Part shown: positions 9,389 through 17,754 of the stretch, one piece after another
How the letters are laid out: every line of letters begins with the position of its first letter
Position numbering within the stretch: the first letter of the stretch is position 1
Source of the DNA: Onthomorpha sp937906975
GTDB lineage: Bacteria > Bacteroidota > Bacteroidia > Bacteroidales > P3
Assembly: GCA_045614605.1 (NCBI GenBank)
Contig: JAZLDH010000006.1
Location: 1 to 62,108, forward strand
Reading direction: 5' to 3'
Length of the DNA stretch: 62,108 bases
Translations under genes and position numbers: made by a program
Notes under the pieces: generated by a model
Database searches by the model: none
Seen by the model: the letters and a program-made list of their open reading frames with translations, nothing else
Told to the model about the DNA's origin: nothing

Positions 9389-11176
9389 TTAATCAAGTTT
9401 TAAAACTGCAAGGAATGCCGATTGAGGAACCTCAACATTTCCTACTTGACGCATTCTCTTCTTTCCTTCTTTTTGTTTTTCTAACAATTTTCTTTTACGA
9501 GAAATATCCCCTCCATAACATTTTGCTGTTACGTCTTTTCTAACTGCTTTTACGGTTTCTCGTGCTATAATTTTTGAACCTATTGCTGCTTGCACCGCAA
9601 TATCAAATTGTTGTCTTGGGATAAGTTCTTTTAATTTTTCACACATTCTTCGTCCCAAAGGATACGCATTATCAAAGTGTGTCAAAGTAGATAAAGCATC
9701 TACTCCATCGCCATTTAAAAGAATTTCTAATTTTACTAATTTGGAACGTTGAAATCCGCAAGGGTGATAGTCAAAAGAAGCATAGCCCTTCGAGATAGAT
9801 TTCAATTTATCATAGAAATCAAACACAACTTCGCCCAATGGCAATTCAAAAGTAATTTCTACTCTATCGGTTGAAATATAATGTTGATTTTTTAGTATGC
9901 CTCGCTTATCTATACAAAGAGTCATAACCGGTCCAATAAACTCTGTTTTTGTTATAATCGAAGCATGGATATATGGCTCTTCAATATAATCTATGTAATT
10001 AGGCTCTGGCAAACCTGATGGATTGTAAACATCAATTACTTCGCCTTTTGTGGTATATACTTTATAGTTTACATTTGGCACAGTTGTGATAACGTCCATG
10101 TTGAACTCTCTTGTCAAACGTTCTTGTATGATTTCCATGTGTAAAAGTCCTAAGAAACCACAACGAAAACCAAATCCCAAAGCCAAAGAACTTTCTGGCT
10201 CAAAGGTTAGTGAAGCATCATTAAGCTGAAGCTTTTCTATGCAGGCTCTAAGTTCTTCATAATCGTCTGAATCCACAGGATAAATTCCCGCAAAGACCAT
10301 TGGCTTCACATTTTCAAAACCATCAATTGCTTGTTCACAAGGATTAGCAACCGAAGTGATAGTATCGCCAACCTTAACCTCAGAAGAAGTTTTTATTCCC
10401 GAAATAATATAACCCACATCTCCGCAAGAAAGGGTTTGTTTTGGTATTAACTTCAATCCCAAAACACCTATTTCATCTGCAATGTACTCTCTTCCTGTAT
10501 TGACAAACTTAACCTTATCGCCTTTTTTAATGCTTCCGTTCATTATTCTAAAATAAGAAATAATTCCTCTAAAAGAATTGAACACAGAGTCAAAAATCAA
10601 AGCCTGCAAAGGTGCTTCCGGCTCTCCCTTTGGTGCTGGAATAGTTTTAATAATTCTTTCTAAAATTGTTTCTATTCCCATTCCTGTTTTTCCACTCGCA
10701 GGAATAATATCCTCAGGCTTGCAACCAATCAAATCAACTATTTGATCCGTTACCTCCTCTGGCATAGCGGCAGGTAAATCCATTTTGTTTAGAATAGGAA
10801 TAATCTCCAAATCATTATCTATTGCTTGATATAAATTTGAGATTGTTTGAGCTTGAATACCTTGTGTTGCATCTACAATTAGCAATGCTCCTTCGCAAGC
10901 AGCGATTGAACGAGAAACCTCATAAGAAAAGTCCACGTGGCCGGGAGTATCTATAAGATTTAATTTGTACTCTTGCCCTTCATATTTATAATTCATTTGA
11001 ATTGCATGGCTCTTTATAGTAATCCCTCTCTCCTTTTCCAAATCCATATCGTCTAAGACTTGCGCCTCCATATCTCTTTGCGATATAGTATTGGTAAACT
11101 CTAACAATCTATCTGCCAACGTACTTTTACCATGATCAATATGAGCTATTATGCAAAAATTCCTAATATTTTTCAT
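9389..11176 (-). CDS. lepA: Elongation factor 4 (LepA), ribosome back-translocase GTPase
   Basis: 595 residues, standard LepA length. G1 AHIDHGKST, switch region ERGITIKSHAIQMNY, G3 DTPGHVDFSYEV and G4 NKMDLP are all intact. The LepA-specific C-terminal domain follows (KCYGGDISRKRKLLEKQKEG and GNVEVPQSAFLAVLK). LepA binds ribosomes and affects translation fidelity and 30S assembly under stress. It is the first gene of the minus-strand run that continues to the membrane protein 18 bp downstream. The divergent rsgA gene begins 129 bp away. Confidence 0.98.
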   Translation of the reverse strand: MKNIRNFCIIAHIDHGKSTLADRLLEFTNTISQRDMEAQVLDDMDLEKERGITIKSHAIQMNYKYEGQEYKLNLIDTPGHVDFSYEVSRSIAACEGALLIVDATQGIQAQTISNLYQAIDNDLEIIPILNKMDLPAAMPEEVTDQIVDLIGCKPEDIIPASGKTGMGIETILERIIKTIPAPKGEPEAPLQALIFDSVFNSFRGIISYFRIMNGSIKKGDKVKFVNTGREYIADEIGVLGLKLIPKQTLSCGDVGYIISGIKTSSEVKVGDTITSVANPCEQAIDGFENVKPMVFAGIYPVDSDDYEELRACIEKLQLNDASLTFEPESSLALGFGFRCGFLGLLHMEIIQERLTREFNMDVITTVPNVNYKVYTTKGEVIDVYNPSGLPEPNYIDYIEEPYIHASIITKTEFIGPVMTLCIDKRGILKNQHYISTDRVEITFELPLGEVVFDFYDKLKSISKGYASFDYHPCGFQRSKLVKLEILLNGDGVDALSTLTHFDNAYPLGRRMCEKLKELIPRQQFDIAVQAAIGSKIIARETVKAVRKDVTAKCYGGDISRKRKLLEKQKEGKKRMRQVGNVEVPQSAFLAVLKLD

Positions 11177-11271
11177 CTATTAAATTCAATATTTTAATAT
11201 AAATCACTACTTCTCATCTTGGCAAAAATACAAAAAAAAACGCAAACTTATTCTGTTATAAAAAAATAAAC

Positions 11272-11279
11272 TATCTTTG
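11272..11279 (+). promoter_or_regulatory. Predicted -7 element of the rsgA promoter
   Basis: TATCTTTG matches the Bacteroidetes TAnnTTTG -7 consensus and lies 25 bp before the rsgA start. A clear TTTG -33 element is not seen. Confidence 0.4.
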
Positions 11280-11304
11280 AGGCTCAAAACAAGGGAAAAA
11301 ATAA

Positions 11305-12246
11305 ATGAAAAAAGGCATTGTAATAAAGACCACAGGAAGCAACTACATCGTTAGAGATGAAGAAGGAAAAGAAGAGAATTGTTACATAAAAGGCAAGTTT
11401 AAAATCAGTGGAATTAAGTCCACAAACCCTATTGCCGTAGGCGACAGAGTAGAATACATACCTGAAACAGAAACCTCTCAAGGATTGATTTGCAAAATAG
11501 AGCCAAGAAAGAACTATATCATAAGAAAATCAGCCAAACTCTCAAAACAAACTCACATAATCGCCTCAAACCTTGACCAAGCCTTATTGATAATAACCTG
11601 TGTCTTACCAAGAACAAGCACAGGCTTTATAGACAGATTTCTCCTCACCTGTGAAGCATACGGAATCCCTTGCATAATAGTTTTTAACAAAATAGACCTT
11701 TACGAACCCGAAACAATAGAATACGCAAACTATTTAAAAAGCATTTACGAGCCCTTAGGATATAAATGTATTGACACTTCCGCAATCACAAAAGAAGGAA
11801 TAGAAAACCTAAAAGCCGAAATGCAAGGTAAAATCAACCTATTATCAGGACATTCCGGAGTAGGGAAAAGCGCATTAGTAAACGCACTACAACCAGGCTT
11901 AGACTTAAAAACAGCAGAAATATCACTTAGCAGCCTAAAAGGCAGACACACAACAACATTTGCACAAATGTATCACCTTGACTTTGGAGCCGACATAATA
12001 GATACCCCAGGAATACGCTCGTTTGGTATGGTTGATTTCAAAAAAGAAGAAGTTGCACTCTACTTTCCAGAGATGAAACGTCTGCTTTCCGAATGTAAAT
12101 TCTATAATTGCACACACATTCACGAGCCAGGCTGTGCAATAAAACAAGCAGTTGAAGAAGGAGAAATCTCAGAAGAAAGATACACAAACTATATCAGCAT
12201 AATAAACACCGAAGAGGTGCAACAAGAAGAATGGAAAACTAAATAA
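11305..12246 (+). CDS. rsgA: Small-subunit-dependent ribosome GTPase RsgA
   Basis: 313 residues. An N-terminal OB fold precedes the circularly permuted GTPase: G4 FNKIDLY comes before G1 GHSGVGKSALVN and G3 DTPGIRSFG. The C-terminal zinc site is CKFYNCTHIHEPGC. RsgA checks maturation of the 30S subunit and releases RbfA, driven by 30S-stimulated GTP hydrolysis. It opens a three-gene plus-strand operon with dtd and a small membrane protein, spaced 4 bp apart. The first ATG follows an AT-rich leader with a -7 promoter match at 11272. Confidence 0.97.
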   Translation: MKKGIVIKTTGSNYIVRDEEGKEENCYIKGKFKISGIKSTNPIAVGDRVEYIPETETSQGLICKIEPRKNYIIRKSAKLSKQTHIIASNLDQALLIITCVLPRTSTGFIDRFLLTCEAYGIPCIIVFNKIDLYEPETIEYANYLKSIYEPLGYKCIDTSAITKEGIENLKAEMQGKINLLSGHSGVGKSALVNALQPGLDLKTAEISLSSLKGRHTTTFAQMYHLDFGADIIDTPGIRSFGMVDFKKEEVALYFPEMKRLLSECKFYNCTHIHEPGCAIKQAVEEGEISEERYTNYISIINTEEVQQEEWKTK

Positions 12247-12250
12247 AAAG

Positions 12251-12703
12251 ATGAGAGCAGTAATACAAAAAGTAAAATACGCAACCCTAAGAATAGAAAA
12301 CGAAATATACTCTCACATAGATGAGGGATTGATGATACTTTTAGGCATTGAAGACATAGACACCGAAGAAGACATAGAATGGTTGAGTGCAAAAATCTGC
12401 AAAATGCGAATATTCGATGATGAAAACGGAGTAATGAACCTTTCTGTTGAAGACATAGGAGGAGAAATAATGGTAGTAAGCCAATTTACCCTACACGCAA
12501 GTTGTAAAAAAGGCAATCGCCCAACCTATATTCGTGCATCAAAACCCGATTTTGCGAAACCGATGTACGAAAAATTCGTAGAAAAAACCGCAGAGTTGTT
12601 TGGCAAAGAAGTTAAAACAGGAGTTTTCGGAGCCGATATGCAAATAGAAATGATAAACAACGGCCCTACAACAATAATTATAGACACTAAAAACAAGGAA
12701 TAA
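12251..12703 (+). CDS. dtd: D-aminoacyl-tRNA deacylase
   Basis: 150 residues, full DTD length. The catalytic motif SQFTLHASCKKGNRP and the C-terminal NNGPTTIIID (variant of the NxGPVT motif) are both present, along with the family start MRAVIQKVKYATLRIE. The enzyme hydrolyses D-amino acids, and Gly mischarged on tRNA(Ala), from tRNA, protecting translation. It starts 4 bp after rsgA and is followed 4 bp later by a small membrane protein gene. Confidence 0.97.
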   Translation: MRAVIQKVKYATLRIENEIYSHIDEGLMILLGIEDIDTEEDIEWLSAKICKMRIFDDENGVMNLSVEDIGGEIMVVSQFTLHASCKKGNRPTYIRASKPDFAKPMYEKFVEKTAELFGKEVKTGVFGADMQIEMINNGPTTIIIDTKNKE

Positions 12704-12707
12704 AAGA

Positions 12708-12953
12708 ATGAAAACACTATTAGCAGTATTTATAATAGCCCTTATCGTATTAGGATTGAGTTTTTGCTTTATTGGAATTAAGATGTTCTTGAAAAAGAAC
12801 GGAGAATTCAAACGTCGCTGTGCAAATGTGGACCCTTACACAGGCGATAGAAGTAACTGCGTATGTGGAAAACGTAATGTATTAAAAGACAAATGCGATT
12901 CACATCACAAATACAATCCTTTAGAAGTTAATAAAGAGCTTTTAGAAGAGTAA
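12708..12953 (+). CDS. Small Cys-rich membrane-anchored protein
   Basis: 81 residues. One N-terminal membrane segment (about 3-27, LLAVFIIALIVLGLSFCFIG) is followed by a short tail with clustered Cys: RRCANVDPYTGDRSNCVCGK and DKCDSHH. The spacing suggests metal binding or disulfide formation. Small proteins of this pattern are common in Bacteroidetes but unnamed. It is last in the rsgA-dtd operon and is followed directly by a terminator. Confidence 0.7.
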   Translation: MKTLLAVFIIALIVLGLSFCFIGIKMFLKKNGEFKRRCANVDPYTGDRSNCVCGKRNVLKDKCDSHHKYNPLEVNKELLEE

Positions 12954-12966
12954 AACAAAGAAACAA

Positions 12967-13013
12967 AACGCTCGTTTGTCAAAACATTTTAATGACTTAC
13001 GAGCGTTTTTTTT
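12967..13013 (+). terminator. Intrinsic terminator, possibly bidirectional
   Basis: Stem AACGCTCGT (12967-12975) pairs with ACGAGCGTT (12999-13007) and is followed by a T run to 13013. On the other strand the same stem is followed by TTTTGTTT, so it can also end the converging lipoprotein gene at 13021. Confidence 0.85.
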
Positions 13014-13020
13014 GGATTAA

Positions 13021-13839
13021 TTAGTAATTTTTGTATGTATTGTAGAAACTGTTAAATCGTTCTTGAATTTTAAATACTTTTTGGCTTTTCGAATTTCCAA
13101 AACAATCTTTAATCATTAAAGTTTCTATTACTACTGTGTTATTATAATTAGTATAATCTGCTATCCAAAATTTATTTTCTACTATTTTATCTTTACTATC
13201 ATTAGCAAAACTATATACTATTCTATTGCTGAATATTAGTGGAGAATTATTTTTTGTATACTTTATAGTTTTAGAAGTCATTTTTGGCAAGTCTAATTCT
13301 TTATTTGAGCAATCTAAAAATGCGTTTGTAAGTATTTTAAATTCCGAAATAGCCTTTGAAGAATTAGCAGGAATCCAAATTTTATTAGGCTTTTTTGTTT
13401 CAACAGATGTAGAACTTGTTTTTTGTGAGAGGGAAGAAGATGCTGCTGCAACACTTATTGCTTCTGCTGTTCTTCTATCTGAAATACTATATGAAGCACC
13501 TGCTACTTTCCCAAATTCGTGTAACGTTGCAATACTTCTTGTTATAGAAACTTCACTTTCATAGTAATTATGAGCAAAATTATTTAATATAAAACAAGAA
13601 CGTTCTAAGTTTATACAAATATCTTTGTCTGTTTTATTAGTAAAAATAAAAAACAAATCACCTCCCTCTCCCCAAAAATCATATTTTATCTCACAGTCTT
13701 CATTTGAGAATACAAACTTATTATCTTTTTTTATTGTATCATCTGATTCTATATTATAAACTTGATAATACATAGGAGAACAAGCGGTAAAGCTTAAAAT
13801 ACTTATTAAAAGTAAAAAAACAATTTTAAAATTTTTCAT
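13021..13839 (-). CDS. Lipoprotein of unknown function
   Basis: 272 residues with a lipoprotein signal MKNFKIVFLLLISILSFTAC (lipobox FTAC, Cys at 20). The mature part looks beta-rich: WGEGGDLFFIFTNKTDKDIC, then a Ser/Ala-rich linker (AISVAAASSSLSQKTSSTS) and a second beta-rich half. No catalytic motif is recognised. The FTNKTDKDICINL segment resembles domains that comment on charge and hydrophobicity of envelope proteins only in a general way, so no function is offered. It is transcribed alone, converging on the rsgA operon, with a long non-coding region upstream. Confidence 0.7.
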   Translation of the reverse strand: MKNFKIVFLLLISILSFTACSPMYYQVYNIESDDTIKKDNKFVFSNEDCEIKYDFWGEGGDLFFIFTNKTDKDICINLERSCFILNNFAHNYYESEVSITRSIATLHEFGKVAGASYSISDRRTAEAISVAAASSSLSQKTSSTSVETKKPNKIWIPANSSKAISEFKILTNAFLDCSNKELDLPKMTSKTIKYTKNNSPLIFSNRIVYSFANDSKDKIVENKFWIADYTNYNNTVVIETLMIKDCFGNSKSQKVFKIQERFNSFYNTYKNY

Positions 13840-13966
13840 TTTCTTTTTTAGCTGTTATATCCCATTGCTCCATCGGTTCTTAAATTATATTTTTCTTTTA
13901 TTTCTTTGCCCAAGTCCCAAATGGCAATTAACTAATTTCTTTCTTTGACTTCAAGGCATAAAAAAA
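13840..13966. other. Left part of the 549-bp gene-free region
   Basis: No gene is visible between 13840 and 14388. This left part is A/T-rich and presumably carries the promoter of the minus-strand lipoprotein gene. CTTTG occurs at 13904 and 13943, but the 39-bp step does not fit the 21-bp arrays. The rest of the gap holds the structures listed next. Confidence 0.5.
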
Positions 13967-14126
13967 CGTGGGACTTTTTTCTTATCGTTGTACGAGGTTC
14001 TGGATTACCTAATCAATGGAATAAGAAAAGCCCACGATATTACTCGTGAGCGTTTTCAGCTTAACTATCCATTGATTTTTGTGAAATTTTCCAGATTTCG
14101 TACAATCAAGTATAAGCAAAAACGCT
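13967..14126. ncRNA. Two adjacent hairpins with complementary loops (possible structured RNA)
   Basis: Segment A (13967-13985, CGTGGGACTTTTTTCTTAT) pairs with A' (14021-14036, ATAAGAAAAGCCCACG), about 16 pairs. Segment D (14049-14056, AGCGTTTT) pairs with D' (14119-14126, AAAACGCT). Inside the first loop, B (13989-14004) and C (14011-14020, AATCAATGGA) are complementary to B' (14090-14104) and C' (14068-14077, TCCATTGATT) in the second loop, about 23 pairs in all. The order A-B-C-A'-D-C'-B'-D' allows kissing loops or two mutually exclusive folds. Strand and expression are unknown, and no known RNA family was recognised. It could also be a DNA-level site. Confidence 0.45.
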
Positions 14127-14296
14127 TTTTATGTCGTATTAAAATTTCTCAGTCTAAATTATAATTCTTCTTTGTCTCCTTTTATTCCTCCTATTTTTCG
14201 AGTTAATAACTTGCTCGCAAAGGTATAACATTTTTTAATAACTGCAAAAGAAATCTTTGCTTTGTTTTAGAAAATTATAAAGGTATCATAATGGTA

Positions 14297-14335
14297 TTAC
14301 AATCGTATCGTAATAGCATTACGATACGATTGTAA
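14297..14335. repeat. Perfect 18-bp inverted repeat with 3-base loop
   Basis: TTACAATCGTATCGTAAT (14297-14314), loop AGC, then its exact complement (14318-14335). It is followed on the plus strand by an A run and lies beyond the hslR terminator. Function unknown: a protein-binding palindrome or second-stage terminator is possible. Confidence 0.75.
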
Positions 14336-14341
14336 AAAAGC

Positions 14342-14374
14342 AAAAAAGGCTTGAAGTTTTTCAAACCTTTTTTT
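14342..14374 (-). terminator. Intrinsic terminator of the der-hslR operon
   Basis: On the minus strand the stem AAAGGTTTGAA pairs with TTCAAGCCTTT, with a short loop and a T run after it. The complement has the same form, so it may work in both directions. It lies 15 bp after the hslR stop. Confidence 0.8.
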
Positions 14375-14388
14375 GTTTTTTTATTTCT

Positions 14389-14757
14389 TTACGATTTAAA
14401 TTCCTCTATTAGTCTGCGGTCTTTTTTGCTTGGACGGCCTATTCCTCTGTCGCGTTTTTCAAAGGCGTATTCTCTTGCCATGCGTATTCTCTCTATTTCT
14501 TGAATGTCGGTTTGGTCTTCTAAATAATTTTCTACAAGTTTTGCGCCGACTCTGTTGTTGAGAAGTTGTTTTACTTTTACTTTTTTGTGCAACTGCTCAA
14601 TGTTTACCACATACACATCGCCTTCTTTTACAATTTTTGAGGGTTTTACCACACTGCCCTCACAGGTTACCTTCCCTAATCGACAGGCATCGGTGGCTAA
14701 GGCTCTTGTTTTGTAAAGCCTTACCGCCCATAACCATTTGTCAATCCTTACTTCCAT
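14389..14757 (-). CDS. hslR: Hsp15-like S4-domain RNA-binding protein
   Basis: 122 residues from the ATG at 14757; the frame stays open 15 codons further upstream, but that would overlap the end of der, and family members begin with an MxxRxDKWLW motif, here MEVRIDKWLWAVRLYKTR. The S4 RNA-binding domain (about 1-70) includes ATDACRLGKVTCEGSVVKPS. The tail is basic (RDRGIGRPSKKDRR), as in Hsp15. Hsp15 binds free 50S subunits carrying a nascent chain and helps recycle them after heat shock. It starts 7 bp after the der stop, so the two form an operon. Confidence 0.92.
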   Translation of the reverse strand: MEVRIDKWLWAVRLYKTRALATDACRLGKVTCEGSVVKPSKIVKEGDVYVVNIEQLHKKVKVKQLLNNRVGAKLVENYLEDQTDIQEIERIRMAREYAFEKRDRGIGRPSKKDRRLIEEFKS

Positions 14758-14764
14758 ATTGGTT

Positions 14765-16078
14765 TTATTTCTGACGGAAAAATATTGTAATAGGTACGCC
14801 ATTGAAGTCGTACATTTCTCTTAGTCTGTTTTCAACAAATCGTTTGTAAGGGTCTTTTATGTATTGTGGTAAGTTGCAATAGAAAACGAATTGTGGATAT
14901 GCGGTTTTCAATTGCATGATGTATTTTATTTTTACATACTTTCCTTTGTAGGCTGGTGGAGGATTTTGTTCTTTTACTATTGGTAGTAGTCTTTCGTTAA
15001 GCTCTGAGGTTGGTATTTGACGTGAGCGTGATTGGTAAACCTTTCTTGCAGTTTCCAATACTTTGAATATTCTTTGTTTGTTTATCACTGAGGTAAACAC
15101 AATAGGCACATCGTCAAATGGTGCTATTTTTGCTCTAATTTTTTGTTCAAATTCAAGTATTGTTTTGTTGTCTTTTTCTATCAAATCCCATTTATTGACT
15201 ACAATAACAACGCCTTTGTTGTTGCGATTGATAAGGGAGAATAGATTTATGTCTTGACTCTCTAAGCCTTGTGAGGCATCTATCATAAGAAGACAAACAT
15301 CTGAATTTTCTATTGAACGAATGGAACGCATTACTGAATAAAATTCCACATCGTCCATTTCTTTGCTCTTTTTTCTTACGCCAGCTGTGTCAATAATCAC
15401 AAAATCAAAGCCGAAAAGGTTATATCTTGTGTCAAGCGAATCGCGTGTTGTACCTGCTGAGTTGTGAACTATGTTTCTTTCTTGTCCAATTAGGGTGTTG
15501 ATTAGGGAACTTTTTCCAACATTTGGACGACCTACCACGCATAGTTTTGGAATGCCTGCATTTTCATCAACAAATGTTTCATCTTCAGAAAAGTCTTTTA
15601 CAAGTTCATCTAACATTTCTCCTGTTCCTGAGCCGTTTATTGCCGAGATTGTAAAGACTTCACCTAATCCGAATGAGTAAAATTCATAGTGGTCATTTGC
15701 TCTAGCAGAGTTATCTACCTTGTTGGCAACTAAAACCACTTTTTTGTCGCAACGTCTTAAAAGTTCTGCTACTTCTTCATCATCTGGTGTGATGCCTTCT
15801 TTCACATCTACCATAAATACAATAGCATCTGCCTCATCTATGGCAAGAAGAACTTGTTTTCTTATCTCTCCTTCAAATACGTCTTCACTTCCTATTACAT
15901 ATCCTCCTGTATCAATTACAGAGAACTCTTTTCCGTTCCAATTTGACTTACCATAATGGCGATCTCTTGTAACTCCTGCTTCGGAGTGAATGATTGCATC
16001 TCTTGTTTCTGTTAAACGATTGAATAAAGTTGATTTACCAACGTTGGGACGTCCTACTATTGCTACTATATTGCTCAT
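14765..16078 (-). CDS. der: Ribosome-assembly GTPase Der (EngA)
   Basis: 437 residues with the diagnostic tandem GTPase domains. Domain 1 has GRPNVGKSTLFNRL near residue 8, DTGGYV and NKVD. Domain 2 has GRPNVGKSSLINTLIG, DTAGVRKKS and NKWD. A KH-like C-terminal domain ends the chain. Der is needed for late 50S assembly. It heads the der-hslR operon, and a 21-bp-period repeat with a 21-bp inverted repeat lies upstream at 16131-16202. Confidence 0.98.
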   Translation of the reverse strand: MSNIVAIVGRPNVGKSTLFNRLTETRDAIIHSEAGVTRDRHYGKSNWNGKEFSVIDTGGYVIGSEDVFEGEIRKQVLLAIDEADAIVFMVDVKEGITPDDEEVAELLRRCDKKVVLVANKVDNSARANDHYEFYSFGLGEVFTISAINGSGTGEMLDELVKDFSEDETFVDENAGIPKLCVVGRPNVGKSSLINTLIGQERNIVHNSAGTTRDSLDTRYNLFGFDFVIIDTAGVRKKSKEMDDVEFYSVMRSIRSIENSDVCLLMIDASQGLESQDINLFSLINRNNKGVVIVVNKWDLIEKDNKTILEFEQKIRAKIAPFDDVPIVFTSVINKQRIFKVLETARKVYQSRSRQIPTSELNERLLPIVKEQNPPPAYKGKYVKIKYIMQLKTAYPQFVFYCNLPQYIKDPYKRFVENRLREMYDFNGVPITIFFRQK

Positions 16079-16130
16079 TCTTGTACTTATTTAGACTACA
16101 AAGATACAACAAAAAAACGAATCAAATAAA

Positions 16131-16202
16131 AAATCAAAGAAAACGTAAATTTTTTACGAGAAATAATTTACGTTTTCTTTGATTTAATTTTCTTTTTCTT
16201 AG
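16131..16202. repeat. 21-bp inverted repeat in the 21-bp-period family
   Basis: A perfect 21-bp inverted repeat pairs 16131-16151 with 16165-16185 around a 13-base loop. CAAAG at 16135, CTTTG at 16177 and CTTAG at 16198 are spaced 42 and 21 bp, in phase with the other arrays of this window. It lies between the 3' end of pyrF and the start of der, so it may end pyrF transcription or act on der. Confidence 0.75.
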
Positions 16203-16256
16203 ACTTTAAAAATGCGAGAAAAAATAAAAATACTTTCAAGCATTTTTATCGTCTTT

Positions 16257-17078
16257 CTACAAGTAAGAAGCCATTTCTTCTTGCAATTCTTTTGCTTTAA
16301 GAGCTGCTACTTGAGCAAAGTTTTCTGTTGTATCGGCAAAGATAATTCCTCTTGAAGAATTTACTAACAATCCACATTCTTCGTTAAGCCCATATTTGCA
16401 AACCTCTTGTAAAGAACCGCCTTGTGCTCCTACACCTGGAACAAGAAGAAAATGCTTTGGAGCTATTTCTCTTATTCTTGCAAACATCTCTGCTTGTGTT
16501 GCGCCACAAACAAACATAAGGTTTTCTTCTGTGCCCCATTCTTGTGCTTTGCCTAATACGGTTTCAAATAATGGTTTTCCGTTTTCGTCTTTTATGAATT
16601 GGAAATCATTTGCTCCTTTATTAGATGTTAGAGCTAAAAGTATAACCCATTTCTCTGGATAAACAGTGAATGGTTTTACTGAATCTTCTCCCATGTATGG
16701 AGCAATAGTCATTGAATCAAATTTGAAATCTCCTTCTTCTGAAAGAAAGGCTTTCGCATATTGTTCTGAGGTATTGCCAATGTCTCCACGTTTTGCGTCA
16801 GCTATTGTGAAACATTCATTTTTGAATTGACGCAAATAATCCATTGTTTTCTTCAAACTAACTAATCCTTCTATTCCTCTTGATTCATAGAAAGCTAAGT
16901 TTGGTTTGTAAGCTACGGTGTATGGCAATGTTGCATCTATTATTGCTTTGTTAAATTCAAAAACAGGGTCTTCTTTTGCAAGAAGGTGTTTTGGTATTTT
17001 GTTTATATCGCTGTCTAATCCTACGCATAAGAAGCTTTTCTTTCTTCTTATAAGTTCTACTAATTCTTTCCTATTCAT
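16257..17078 (-). CDS. pyrF: Orotidine 5'-phosphate decarboxylase (type 2)
   Basis: 273 residues, matching the longer type 2 group. It makes UMP from OMP in pyrimidine synthesis. Visible motifs are the start FLCVGLDSD, the catalytic TIADAKRGDIGNTSEQYAKA (DxKxxD), the APYMGEDSVKPF segment, and the phosphate-binding VPGVGAQGG and NSSRGI. It follows lipB by 9 bp in a minus-strand operon with ileS at the head. Confidence 0.97.
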   Translation of the reverse strand: MNRKELVELIRRKKSFLCVGLDSDINKIPKHLLAKEDPVFEFNKAIIDATLPYTVAYKPNLAFYESRGIEGLVSLKKTMDYLRQFKNECFTIADAKRGDIGNTSEQYAKAFLSEEGDFKFDSMTIAPYMGEDSVKPFTVYPEKWVILLALTSNKGANDFQFIKDENGKPLFETVLGKAQEWGTEENLMFVCGATQAEMFARIREIAPKHFLLVPGVGAQGGSLQEVCKYGLNEECGLLVNSSRGIIFADTTENFAQVAALKAKELQEEMASYL

Positions 17079-17087
17079 AATCTTTAT

Positions 17088-17753
17088 TTATATTAAGTTT
17101 AAGAAATGTTGGTATAATTTTTTTTCTATTTCTAATATATTCATCTCTTCTTGCAGACCTAATTCTTTTTTCAAAGAGGTTACGCCTTTATCTGTAAATC
17201 CGCAAGGGTTAATGTAATTGAAATATTGTAAATCTGTGTTGATGTTAAGAGCGAATCCGTGCATTGTTATTCCTCTTGAGGCTTTCACTCCTATGGCACA
17301 TATCTTTCGTGCTTTTGTTGTATGAGCATCTATCCATACTCCTGTGGCTCCTTTCAGCCTTTCACAGTTTATATCGTATTCTTTCATTAGTTGGATAACA
17401 CTTTCTTCGACTGTTTCAATGTAGGTTCTTAGAGTTAAGCCTAATTTATCTAAGTCAAGACTTGGATATCCTACAATTTGTCCCGGTCCGTGATAGGTTA
17501 TATCTCCTCCGCGATTGATGTGATGAAAGCTTGCACCTATTTGTTTTAGGAATTGTTCGTTTGCTAAGAGGTTTGTCGCCTTTCCATGTTTACCAAGTGT
17601 GTAAACATGGGGGTGTTGGCATACAATGAAGTCTTGTGAGATGGTTTCATCGGCAATAAGTTTTTGATTAACCTTTTTATTAAAGATTTCTTCTTGCTCT
17701 CTCAAAGCTTCATCGTATGCTTTTAAGCCCCAATCAACAAAATTTAGTTGCAT
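17088..17753 (-). CDS. lipB: Octanoyl-ACP:protein N-octanoyltransferase (LipB)
   Basis: 221 residues. LipB moves octanoate from ACP to lipoyl domains, the first step of lipoate synthesis. Conserved motifs: QHPHVYTLGKHGKATNLL, HINRGGDITYHGPGQIVGYP, the catalytic Lys in AIGVKASRGITMHGFALN and the Cys in NPCGFTDKGVTSL. The start abuts the ileS stop (1 bp gap), so it is translationally linked to ileS, and pyrF follows after 9 bp. Confidence 0.97.
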   Translation of the reverse strand: MQLNFVDWGLKAYDEALREQEEIFNKKVNQKLIADETISQDFIVCQHPHVYTLGKHGKATNLLANEQFLKQIGASFHHINRGGDITYHGPGQIVGYPSLDLDKLGLTLRTYIETVEESVIQLMKEYDINCERLKGATGVWIDAHTTKARKICAIGVKASRGITMHGFALNINTDLQYFNYINPCGFTDKGVTSLKKELGLQEEMNILEIEKKLYQHFLNLI

Positions 17754-17754
17754 T

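Noticed and set aside
13904..13947. CTTTG pair as another 21-bp array
   Set aside because: The step is 39 bp, not a multiple of 21, and no further copies follow.
13840..14388. tmRNA, RNase P RNA or tRNA in the gene-free zone
   Set aside because: None of the conserved core motifs of these RNAs could be found on either strand.
14389..14802. Longer 137-residue Hsp15 start
   Set aside because: It would overlap der and add residues absent from the family; ATG at 14757 gives the standard N-terminus.
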